A DNA stretch of 64,000 bases, from the NCBI RefSeq assembly GCF_001894785.1, contig NZ_BCWW01000002.1, positions 124,001 to 188,000 on the forward strand, read 5' to 3'. Positions 18,728 through 26,739 of this stretch are shown here, one piece after another. Source of the DNA: Rhodococcoides fascians NBRC 12155 = LMG 3623. Lineage in GTDB: Bacteria; Actinomycetota; Actinomycetes; Mycobacteriales; Mycobacteriaceae. The notes beneath the pieces are model-generated. The model was given only the letters and a program-made list of their open reading frames with translations. It was not told the DNA's origin and did no database searches. The translations under genes and the position numbers were made by a program. How positions within the stretch are numbered: the first letter of the stretch is position 1; every line of letters begins with the position of its first letter.

Positions 18728-19450
18728 CTAGAACCCGAGATAGGCGTGTCGGAGGGCGTCGTCCCCGGCCAAGGTGTCGGCCGGGCCTTCCACCGCGACC
18801 TTGCCCAGATCGAGGACGACGGCATGTTCGGCGATGGACAGTGCACTTCGTGCGTTCTGTTCGACGAGCACGACCGTCATCGATTCGGAATCGACGAGTG
18901 CGCGCAGCGTTTCGAAGATCTGAGCGGCGACTTTCGGCGCCAACCCGAGCGACGGTTCGTCGAGCAGGAGAACCGACGGCGTTGCCATCAGTGCTCGACC
19001 GATCACCAGCATCTGCCGTTCTCCGCCCGACAGCATGTGCGCCGACGAGGTTCGGCGTCCGGTCAGCGGCGGGAACATGTCGTAGATCCGATCGAGGGTC
19101 ACGGCGTCGTGACTTCTGTTGCGTCCCAACGCACCGAGGCGAAGGTTCTCGTCGACGGTCAATTCGGCTATCACGCCCCGGCCTTCGGGCACGTGTGCAA
19201 GCCCTTTGCGGGACATGCGATCCGGAGGTATGCCGACGATGTCGACGCCGGCGAGCTCGATACGTCCCGACGTCGGCTTCAGGAGGCCGGAGACAGTGCG
19301 CAGCAGCGTGGTCTTTCCGGCACCGTTCGCTCCGAGTACGGCGGTGATCGTGCCCGCGGTGACGGTCATCGACACCGAATCGAGGGCGGTGACCGGCCCG
19401 TAGTGCACGGTGAGGTCGGTGATCTTCAGGTGTGTCGCGTCAGTTGTCAT
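18728..19450 (-). CDS. livF: ABC transporter ATPase LivF-type
   Basis: A 240-residue ABC ATPase with Walker A GANGAGKTTLLR, Q-loop region, signature LSGGERQML, Walker B VLLLDEPSLGLAP and switch His region VLVEQNA. The short length and VPEGRGV segment are typical of LivF. Its start overlaps the end of livG by 11 nt. Confidence 0.95.
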   Translation of the reverse strand: MTTDATHLKITDLTVHYGPVTALDSVSMTVTAGTITAVLGANGAGKTTLLRTVSGLLKPTSGRIELAGVDIVGIPPDRMSRKGLAHVPEGRGVIAELTVDENLRLGALGRNRSHDAVTLDRIYDMFPPLTGRRTSSAHMLSGGERQMLVIGRALMATPSVLLLDEPSLGLAPKVAAQIFETLRALVDSESMTVVLVEQNARSALSIAEHAVVLDLGKVAVEGPADTLAGDDALRHAYLGF

Positions 19451-20243
19451 GTGCCACCTCGTTTCCGAGATATGCGGCCAGTACGGCCGGATCCTCCCGA
19501 ATCTGATCCGGTGTGCCTTGGGCGATGACCTTGCCGAAGTCGAGGACGTAGATCCGGTCGCACACGGTCATGACGAGGTCCATGTGGTGTTCGACGAGCA
19601 TGACCGATGTTGCCGGTCGGTCCGGGTGGGAATCCTTGTTTGCTGATGTGAGAGAGCGGATTTCGTCACCGAGTTCGCTCATTTCGTCGTTGGACAGGCC
19701 CGAGGCGGGTTCGTCGAGCAGGATCAACGACGGTTCGCTTACCAGTGCGCGCGCGAGGGCCACGCGTTTGCGCACCGCGTAGGGCAGGCTCGGTGGCAGC
19801 CGGTGCGCGTAGCCGTCGATGCGCAGTCGTTCCAGGGTGTTCATTGCGGTCGAGCGGACCGCCGCGTCGTCGGCCGCGCTCGAGGGAAGGCCGAGGAGGC
19901 CGCTGAGGATTCCGGTGCGTGCCGTTCGGTCGGCCCCGACCATGACGTTGTCCAGCACGGTCATTCGATCGAACAGTCCCAGTCCCTGCAGCGTTCGGCT
20001 CATGCCGAGCCGGGGCAGGTCGTGTGGGCGCAGGCGGCTCAAGGTTTCGCCGTGTCGGCCCAGGGTTCCCGATTGGGGTCGAACGAGACCGCACGCAACG
20101 TTGAACAGTGTGGTTTTGCCTGCCCCATTGGGTCCGATGACGCCGAGGACTTCGCCGGGGCGTACCTCGATGGTCACTCCGGAGAGCGCGACGATGCCGC
20201 CGAAGGACACGTCGACGTCCGTCATGGTGAGGACCGGATCCAT
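19440..20243 (-). CDS. livG: ABC transporter ATPase LivG-type
   Basis: A 267-residue ATPase with Walker A GPNGAGKTTLFN, Walker B LILLDEPASGLSNDEM and switch region VMLVEHHMDLVM. The LivG insertion between Walker A and the signature is present. The signature is degenerate: LPYAVRKRVALARAL replaces the usual LSYGxQRRLExARAL. The ATG at 20243 has no clear Shine-Dalgarno; a TTG at 20261 preceded by GAGGTG is a good alternative. It is first in the operon and divergent from the PucR regulator. Confidence 0.92.
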   Translation of the reverse strand: MDPVLTMTDVDVSFGGIVALSGVTIEVRPGEVLGVIGPNGAGKTTLFNVACGLVRPQSGTLGRHGETLSRLRPHDLPRLGMSRTLQGLGLFDRMTVLDNVMVGADRTARTGILSGLLGLPSSAADDAAVRSTAMNTLERLRIDGYAHRLPPSLPYAVRKRVALARALVSEPSLILLDEPASGLSNDEMSELGDEIRSLTSANKDSHPDRPATSVMLVEHHMDLVMTVCDRIYVLDFGKVIAQGTPDQIREDPAVLAAYLGNEVAHDN

Positions 20244-20409
20244 CGTGTCGAGAGAGTTCAAGTGATGCACCTCACAATCTGTTGGGTCCACTATGGGGCG
20301 TCCAGCACAACGCGCGGTATGGGCGCTCCGCACAGAATGTTTGGGTGTCTGGGCACCAGTAACGGTCAAATCACCCTGTGATGTGGGCTCTGTGCGCAAA
20401 AATGGGCGG

Positions 20410-21714
20410 ATGGCTTCTCCCGGGGTGCGTCGCGCGACGTCGCGATCCGCTGCGCGCGGCGCTGTGAAGCCCTCCGAACAGGAGAAGATTCGCGGTGCGT
20501 GGGCCGCGCTGTTGCCGCGGGCGGATGCGATTGCCGACTCGATCACGCTGGCGCTGATAGAGCAGGAACCCGCGTACCTGGCAAGCACCACTCCTGACAT
20601 CGCCGGCGAAATTCGTCGCAGTACTCGCGCGCATATCAGCCAGGGCCTACGCACGCTGTCCGGTCTTGCGGCCGCGGGCGACAACGCCCGAGAGGTATGG
20701 CGTCGCACCGGGAGAGAGCGTGCGCGCCAAGGCATTCCGATGGAGTTGGTGCTGAAGGCGTATACGCTCGGGAGTCGGACGCTGTGGGAAGAGTTGATGC
20801 TCGAGCGTGAACAGTGCAGATCCGTGATCGACGAGCATCTACTGCTCGTCGCCGGCCAGCAGTTGTGGAGAGCGCTGGACAGTCAGTACGAAACTCTCGT
20901 CGAGGCGTACCGCCAGGAGAGCGCGCGTATGCAGCAGCGCGATCTCGCCAATGTGCTGGTGATCTTGGACGGTCTCCGGTCGGGCCGAGGCGGCGATCCG
21001 GCTTTCGTGATCGAGGCCCGCGCGACCCTTGGCCTTTCGGCCTCACAGCAGATCGCCTGCGTGGTCGGCCCGCTCGACGATCAGGGGTCGCCTCCGCTCC
21101 CCGCGCCCGAGGACGCGATGGACCAGATCGGCGCAGTGTCCCACTGGAACACTCGGGACGGGCACCAATTCGCGCTCGTGGCACTCGGGACCGGATCGTG
21201 GAGATCGGTCATCGACGCCCTAGCCGCGCGGGCGGTCGGCCCGGTCGGTGTGGCGCATTCGCCCGAGGGCGTGGCGTCGTTCGCGGCGGCGTATCGCCTG
21301 GCGGCACTGACGGCCGAGACCATCACCGAAGACAGTGGCGTCGCGTTGGCGACGGACCGACTACCGAGGGTGATCATGGCCGCCGATGATCAGTCGTCGG
21401 AACTGTTGGTTCGCCATGCGCTCGGCGCTCTGTTCACGCATCCGGAGCCCCACCGAGAAACGTTGCTCGACACGTTGGCGCACATGCTCGCTTCGGACGG
21501 TTCGCCCACCAACGCTGCGAAGGCGCTCTACTGCCATCGCAACACCGTCATCTACAGGGTGCGTCGAATCGAGGAGTTGACCGGGCGTGACTTGACCGAT
21601 GCACGCGACCGGCTTCTGCTCACTCTTGCGCTGGTCAGGACGGGGCATTGGGCGCGGGCCGTGGAGCGGGACGACGGTTCGACGACCCACGGTTCATTCA
21701 ATCGAATGAAATGA
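20410..21714 (+). CDS. PucR/CdaR-family transcriptional regulator
   Basis: A 434-residue regulator: an N-terminal helical RsbRD-like sensory region (about 20-175), a GGDEF-like middle domain without catalytic motifs, and the C-terminal PucR helix-turn-helix GSPTNAAKALYCHRNTVIYR followed by VRRIEELTGRDL. The ATG at 20410 is chosen because it leaves a normal promoter gap; the open frame reaches back to 20293. Divergent orientation from the liv-type operon suggests it controls that importer, probably in response to the imported compound. A second regulator of the same architecture lies at 41486. Confidence 0.88.
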   Translation: MASPGVRRATSRSAARGAVKPSEQEKIRGAWAALLPRADAIADSITLALIEQEPAYLASTTPDIAGEIRRSTRAHISQGLRTLSGLAAAGDNAREVWRRTGRERARQGIPMELVLKAYTLGSRTLWEELMLEREQCRSVIDEHLLLVAGQQLWRALDSQYETLVEAYRQESARMQQRDLANVLVILDGLRSGRGGDPAFVIEARATLGLSASQQIACVVGPLDDQGSPPLPAPEDAMDQIGAVSHWNTRDGHQFALVALGTGSWRSVIDALAARAVGPVGVAHSPEGVASFAAAYRLAALTAETITEDSGVALATDRLPRVIMAADDQSSELLVRHALGALFTHPEPHRETLLDTLAHMLASDGSPTNAAKALYCHRNTVIYRVRRIEELTGRDLTDARDRLLLTLALVRTGHWARAVERDDGSTTHGSFNRMK

Positions 21715-21779
21715 CGATGGCAATTCCGAACTCGCTGTAACGAGTGGTTGAAGTCTGCATATATTCCGTGTGGCTCCGT

Positions 21780-21810
21780 ACTGCTGCCTGACCCCCGACC
21801 CGGCAGCAGT
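21780..21810 (+). terminator. Hairpin after the PucR gene
   Basis: A 9-bp stem (ACTGCTGCC, 21780-21788, with 21802-21810) is followed by GCGGGGCCTTTTG. This is a plausible intrinsic terminator 66 nt after the regulator stop. The rest of the 228-nt gap before the VanW gene shows nothing I recognise. Confidence 0.6.
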
Positions 21811-21942
21811 GCGGGGCCTTTTGCGTGCGGCGCGTGCGAGGGTCTCAGAACGAGCGGTGCTGTGCGGTTTGCGTAAGCTCGTCCGCGGGGTACGCCGCGC
21901 AGCAGGCCGGAATATGAATCGACGGTCCTGGAAGGGTCGAAT

Positions 21943-24171
21943 GTGAGCGAGGGCAACAGTAGGTCGGGTGACGCGCCGAAGGGTGCCGAGCCCCGCCCCG
22001 ACGTACCGCCGTACGACACGCCGACCGAGGTGTTCGGGGCCATCCGCGACGACGCCGAGGAGCCGAAGCACGCAGAGCAGCCGGTCTCCGAGGGCCAGGA
22101 CGCCACGGAATCCGATGCGAACAAAGCCGAATCGAACGATGCCGAGCCGACGCTGGCCGAGGGAACCGAAGCCGATGGCACCGCCGAGATCGACCGATCC
22201 GAGCCGGTTGCCGACCTCGATACCGCCGGAGATCCGGACGTCGACCAAATCGGCGAGGCCGAGTCTGCTGCACCCGGCGCGAACGCGCAGCCCGCACCGG
22301 TGGCAGACGAATCGCCGACGGTGGCGCAGCCCGTTGTTCTACCGTCCTCTTCCTCTGACGCCGGGCAACCTCAGCCACCGGCCGAACCTCCCTCTACTCG
22401 TCCTGAGAACGGTCCGTCGGAGCACGACGGATCCGGGTCCACGCCGCCGTGGAAGAAGATTGCCATCGGTACCGGCGCGGTGGTTGCCGTCCTCGGGTTG
22501 CTGTACGCGGCGGACTGGATTGCTTCCAGCGATCGGGTTCCGCGCGGTGTGACCGTCGCCGGTATCGAGGTGGGCGGCAAGAGTCATTCCGACGCCGAGG
22601 CCGTACTGCGTGCCGAATTGGGACCTCGGGCGGAGGAGCCGATTCAGGTGGGCATCGACGACCGGCAGGTCGAGGTGTTGCCTGCCGCGGCCGGGCTGGG
22701 AGTCGATTGGAACGCGACGCTCGATCGCGCGGGGACGCAGCCCATCAACCCGATCACGCGTCTGACGTCGCTGTTCGGAAGCCGGGAGATCGGCGTCGTC
22801 TCGACCACCGACGAGCAGGCACTCTCGGTAGCCATCGACGGCCTGCGAGCGGAGACGGACCGTGCGCCCGTCGAAGGCGACGTCGTCTTCGAAGGTGCCA
22901 CCCCGGTAGCCGTCGAACCGCTGGCCGGGCGAGTTCTGGACGCCGACGGGACGCGTCGAAATCTGCAGACCGAGTGGTCGACGGGTGCGACCGAGGTCGT
23001 GTACGAATCCACCCCTGTCACCGTGACGCAGGATGCGGTCGATCAGGCTCTGTCCAACGTCGCGGCCCCCGCGGTCTCTGAGCCGGTGGTCATCGAAGGT
23101 CGACAGAACGTGGATGCAACGTTGCCGGTGGACCGTGTGGGTGAGGTGCTGCGCTTCGACCCGGACGGGCAGGGCGGTCTCACGCCGATCTACGACACCG
23201 GTATCGCCACCGGCATTCTTGCTCCGCAACTGGTCCGCACCGAAGTTCCGCCCAAGGACGCGTCGTTCACGTTCTCCGGCGGAGCTCCCACCGTCGTTCC
23301 CGGAGTGATGGGTGAGCTGGTCGAGTGGAACAAGACCCTCGAGCAGCTTCCCGCCCTGCTGGCTGCGGACGGTCCGCGCTCGACCGAGGCCGTCTACGAA
23401 CCGGCACCGCCTGCCCTGACCACCGAAGCGGCTGAGAATCTCGGCGTGCGAGAGGTGGTCGCGGAGTACACGACCGGAGGTTTCGAGTACGCGTCGGGCG
23501 TGAACATCGGGCTCACCGCGCAGATCGTCAACGGCGCGCTGGTCAAGCCGAAGGAGACGTTCTCGCTCAACGGGTACACCGGTCCGCGCGGGACCGCTCA
23601 GGGCTTCGTCGAATCGGGAATCATCGACAACGGTCGACCCGATCGTGCCGTCGGCGGCGGCATCAGCCAATTCGCGACGACTCTGTACAACGCGTCGTAC
23701 TTCGCGGGCATGGAAGACACCGACCACACCGAGCACAGCTACTACATCAGTCGATACCCCGAGGCCCGGGAGGCGACGGTCTTCGAAGGTGCCATCGACC
23801 TGAAGTTCACCAACCCCAACGACACCGGCGTGGTGATCGAGTCGTTCGCGGATTCGTCCAGCGTCACCGTCCGGCTGTGGGGCACCAAAACCGTCGACGT
23901 CGAATCGATCACCGGGCCCCGGACGCGGCCCACCTCGCCCAATACCGTGACATTGCCGGCCGGTGCCGGCTGCGTCGCATCCGGCGGGGGACCGGGATTC
24001 ACCGCCAGTGACACCCGGGTGATCAGCGACGCCGCGTCGGGCAGGGAGATCTCGCGCAACACCAGAACCGTGAAATACGACCCCATCCCGATCGTGAAAT
24101 GCGTCCAGCCCGATCGTCCGGCTCCGACCCCCGAACCCGACGACCCCCCGCGCCCGAACGACGACGAGTGA
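21943..24171 (+). CDS. VanW-family peptidoglycan-associated membrane protein
   Basis: A 742-residue protein with three parts. An acidic, disordered cytoplasmic N-terminus (about 1-160) is followed by one membrane helix (about 167-186, IAIGTGAVVAVLGLLYAADW) and an extracellular region with repeated putative peptidoglycan-binding (PG_binding_4-like) units (about 190-480). A VanW domain (about 505-655) then shows GGGISQFATTLYNAS. A proline-rich tail ends the protein. The start is GTG with GGAAGGG upstream. VanW proteins occur in cell-wall and vancomycin-resistance loci, but their activity is undefined. There is no van operon here, so antibiotic resistance should not be inferred. Confidence 0.88.
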   Translation: MSEGNSRSGDAPKGAEPRPDVPPYDTPTEVFGAIRDDAEEPKHAEQPVSEGQDATESDANKAESNDAEPTLAEGTEADGTAEIDRSEPVADLDTAGDPDVDQIGEAESAAPGANAQPAPVADESPTVAQPVVLPSSSSDAGQPQPPAEPPSTRPENGPSEHDGSGSTPPWKKIAIGTGAVVAVLGLLYAADWIASSDRVPRGVTVAGIEVGGKSHSDAEAVLRAELGPRAEEPIQVGIDDRQVEVLPAAAGLGVDWNATLDRAGTQPINPITRLTSLFGSREIGVVSTTDEQALSVAIDGLRAETDRAPVEGDVVFEGATPVAVEPLAGRVLDADGTRRNLQTEWSTGATEVVYESTPVTVTQDAVDQALSNVAAPAVSEPVVIEGRQNVDATLPVDRVGEVLRFDPDGQGGLTPIYDTGIATGILAPQLVRTEVPPKDASFTFSGGAPTVVPGVMGELVEWNKTLEQLPALLAADGPRSTEAVYEPAPPALTTEAAENLGVREVVAEYTTGGFEYASGVNIGLTAQIVNGALVKPKETFSLNGYTGPRGTAQGFVESGIIDNGRPDRAVGGGISQFATTLYNASYFAGMEDTDHTEHSYYISRYPEAREATVFEGAIDLKFTNPNDTGVVIESFADSSSVTVRLWGTKTVDVESITGPRTRPTSPNTVTLPAGAGCVASGGGPGFTASDTRVISDAASGREISRNTRTVKYDPIPIVKCVQPDRPAPTPEPDDPPRPNDDE

Positions 24172-24254
24172 CGTCCTGTGCTCGACGTGTCACTTCGAAT
24201 CACGCGGATTCGGACTGTGGCGTCGACGCTCGATCGGGTGTTTGCTGGATGTAG

Positions 24255-24833
<579 letters not shown>

Positions 24834-24860
24834 CCGCTGTTCGACTTGGTTCGGCCCCCT

Positions 24861-24982
24861 TCAGCCTGTTCGGCCCGCCCACGGGTTCGGCCCTGTCCGC
24901 CCACCTTCGGCCTGTTCGGTTCGCCCACCGGTTCGGCCCTGTCCGCCCACCTTCGGCTTGTTCGGTTCGCCCTCCGGTTTTC
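24861..24982 (+). repeat. 46-bp direct tandem repeat, about 2.6 copies
   Basis: Units 24861-24906 and 24907-24952 differ at only a few bases. A third, partial unit (24953-24982) runs straight into the first palindromic element. Each unit is built from variants of TTCGG, CTGTTCGG and GTCCGCCCACC. Short open frames here are repetitive and not coding. This is the left part of a 587-nt stretch (24834-25420) without a gene. Confidence 0.75.
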
Positions 24983-25072
24983 GCAAACGCGCGCGCACTT
25001 GCTGAACGCGCGCGAAATAGTAGCCCAATCACGGGCAATTCTGCGCGCATCTGACAAATGCGCGCGCGTTTG
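24982..25072 (+). repeat. Palindromic repeat element, copy A
   Basis: A roughly 91-nt element whose ends are imperfect inverted repeats: it starts CGCAAACGCGCGCGCA and ends TGCGCGCGCGTTTG, with inner arms GAACGCGCGCGA and GCGCGCATCTGACAAA. Three more copies lie at 25195, 26350 and 26554, all in the same orientation. The alternating CG tracts could adopt Z-DNA, and the whole unit could fold into a long hairpin, like a REPIN. Confidence 0.85.
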
Positions 25073-25194
25073 TCAGGTCGGTCTCGTGAAGTCGGCCGGC
25101 GACGCTTTGCCGAGCCGGTTCTCCTGGTGGTGCAGCTGCGCTTCGCTCGGTGCGGCCTCGTTTGCTCGTCCACCTGTTTCGGCTCCGTCTGCTT

Positions 25195-25287
25195 CGCAAA
25201 CGCGCGCGCACGTGCTGAACGCGCGCGACATAGTGGCCGAATAGTCGACAATTCTGCGCGCACCTGACAAATGCGCGCGCGTTTGCG
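25195..25287 (+). repeat. Palindromic repeat element, copy B
   Basis: This copy has the same outer and inner arms as copy A. The centre (CATAGTGGCCGAATAGTCGA) differs from all other copies. It ends 133 nt before the DUF559 gene. Between copies A and B (25073-25194) I see no gene. Confidence 0.85.
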
Positions 25288-25420
25288 GGACTGACAGCTA
25301 GGCGAACTGGTACGCCGGTACCTGTATTCATCCACAAGCCCGGAGTTGTGCACAGTCGTCAGCTTTCGAGCTCGACTCCGTCGACGCATGGCCGAGACTC
25401 GGAGCATGAAGGACGACCGA

Positions 25421-26392
25421 ATGATTCGACGCTCCGAGGCGCTGGCAGACGGGAGCGCCGATCACGAGTTGCGCGCAATGTATGAGCGGGGTGGCTGGGA
25501 GCGTTTTGTGAATGGCGTCTACGTTCCGTCGTCGAGATTGGCCGGGCTGACAGAACAGGAGCGGCACAGACTGTTGATCGATGCGGTTTTGCCGATCTTG
25601 TCCGGTGGTTACGTCGTCAGTCACCGTTCGGCTGCACTGCTGCACGGTTTACCCTTACCCACTGGCGGATTGGACAAGGTTCACGTCACCCGACACCGCC
25701 GCGGCGGCGGTCGTACGAATACGGCTGTGACCGTGCACTGTGCACCGTCCTTATCGAGCGTGACGGTCGACGGTGTCTCGGCGACCTCTCTGGCTCGGAC
25801 AGTGGTCGACCTTGCTCGAACCGAGACGCTGCTGTCTGCGGTAATCGCAGGTGACGTGGCGTTGAAGTGCTGTGACGAGAGTGAGCTCGACGCGGAGTTG
25901 CAGCGGGCTAGGGGCTGGAAAGGTGTGGCGCAGGCGCGACGAGCGGTGAACCTCATGGACGGGCGCAGTGAAAACCCCGGGGAATCGCAGAGTCGAATCA
26001 TATTGCGCGAGGCTGGATTCGACGTCGAGTCTCAGGTGGAGATCCTGGATCCAAGTGGGCGATCGGTGGCACGGATCGATTGGATGGTCAATGGCCTCGT
26101 CGTATGCGAGTTCGACGGTAAAGCCAAGTACACGAAATACTTACGACAGGATGAGAACCCCGGCGACGTGGTGTTCAGGGAGAAGGTACGGGAGGACGCG
26201 GTGCGCGATCTCGGATATCCGGTGGTGCGCTGGACCTGGGCGGACCTGGCGAATCCAGCAGAGTTGGTGGCTCGCGTTGCCCGAGCTGTAGAACGGGCCG
26301 CTGCCTTGCCGCCACCGCGAGGCAGCGTGCGAATTGCATCGAGTCGGGAGCAAACGCGCACGCATTTGCCGAACGCGCGCGAAATCGCCTAA
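25421..26392 (+). CDS. AbiEi-type/DUF559 protein with Vsr-like nuclease fold
   Basis: A 323-residue protein of the actinobacterial AbiEi antitoxin-like family. An N-terminal winged-helix-like segment (ALADGSADHELRAMYERGG) leads to SHRSAALLHGLPLP. The C-terminal DUF559 domain (about 200-300) has the PD-(D/E)xK-like acidic residues ENPGESQSR, IDWMVNG and CEFDGKAKY. The ATG at 25421 has AAGGA seven bases upstream and matches the family's usual N-terminus; ATG 25406 is an alternative. No toxin partner is adjacent. The last 14 or so codons, including the stop, lie inside palindromic repeat copy C, so the repeat has replaced or extended the natural C-terminus. An imperfect CACAA/TTGTG repeat lies about 75 nt upstream. 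Confidence 0.8.
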   Translation: MIRRSEALADGSADHELRAMYERGGWERFVNGVYVPSSRLAGLTEQERHRLLIDAVLPILSGGYVVSHRSAALLHGLPLPTGGLDKVHVTRHRRGGGRTNTAVTVHCAPSLSSVTVDGVSATSLARTVVDLARTETLLSAVIAGDVALKCCDESELDAELQRARGWKGVAQARRAVNLMDGRSENPGESQSRIILREAGFDVESQVEILDPSGRSVARIDWMVNGLVVCEFDGKAKYTKYLRQDENPGDVVFREKVREDAVRDLGYPVVRWTWADLANPAELVARVARAVERAAALPPPRGSVRIASSREQTRTHLPNAREIA

Positions 26393-26440
26393 CTATTCCG
26401 CAGAATTCGCGCGCATCTGACAAACGCGCGCGCGTTTGCG
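26350..26440 (+). repeat. Palindromic repeat element, copy C (overlaps the DUF559 stop)
   Basis: This copy has the same arms, with centre ATCGCCTAACTATTCCGCAG. It supplies the final codons and TAA stop (26390-26392) of the DUF559 gene. Copies C and D share nearly the same centre, so they are closer to each other than to A and B. Confidence 0.85.
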
Positions 26441-26553
26441 CCGGGGCCGGGGGAAGCGTCGCCAGGGCTAGGGGGAAGCCTTTACCGGGGGAGCGTCTAC
26501 GTGGGTCGGGTTCGGTGTCCGTGGCGCGTGAAGTCCATCGGCCCCGGCTAGGT

Positions 26554-26645
26554 CGCAAACGCGCGCGCATTTGCCGAACGCGCGCGAAATCGCCTAAGTA
26601 TTCCGCAGAATTCGCGCGCATCTGACAAACGCGCGCGCGTTTGCG
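26554..26645 (+). repeat. Palindromic repeat element, copy D
   Basis: This copy is almost identical to copy C (centre ATCGCCTAAGTATTCCGCAG). The left 41 nt and the reverse complement of the right 41 nt agree at roughly 34 positions. Most mismatches would be G-U pairs in an RNA copied to match the minus strand. The 347-nt gene-free stretch 26393-26739 holds copy D, most of copy C and the fadE5 terminator; the 113 nt between C and D show nothing recognisable. Confidence 0.85.
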
Positions 26646-26692
26646 CCGCTACGTAGGCCGTCAACCAACCCACACCCGGCGCACATAGAACA

Positions 26693-26723
26693 ACGGCCGC
26701 ACCCGATGAACAGGTGCGGCCGT
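26693..26723 (-). terminator. Intrinsic hairpin downstream of fadE5
   Basis: An 11-bp perfect stem (ACGGCCGCACC, 26693-26703, with 26713-26723) and a 9-nt loop lie 17 nt past the fadE5 stop on the minus strand. It has no strong T-run, but the position and GC-rich stem fit a terminator. Confidence 0.75.
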
Positions 26724-26739
26724 CGAAGGTTTCAGGGAA

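Noticed and set aside
19440-20735. LivG extended at the N-terminus to 431 residues
   Set aside because: The extra 160 residues are Arg/Pro-rich, cover the divergent promoter and overlap the PucR gene; ABC ATPases of this type start near MDPVLTMTDVDV.
21943-24171. Vancomycin-resistance gene
   Set aside because: VanW alone is a cell-envelope domain; no vanHAX, vanRS or D-Ala-D-Lac ligase genes are present.
25421-26392. Functional AbiE toxin-antitoxin pair
   Set aside because: Only the AbiEi-like protein is present; no AbiEii nucleotidyltransferase toxin flanks it.
24982-26645. CRISPR array
   Set aside because: The four repeats are unevenly spaced (about 120 nt, 1060 nt, 113 nt), are palindromic and 90 nt long, and no cas gene is nearby.
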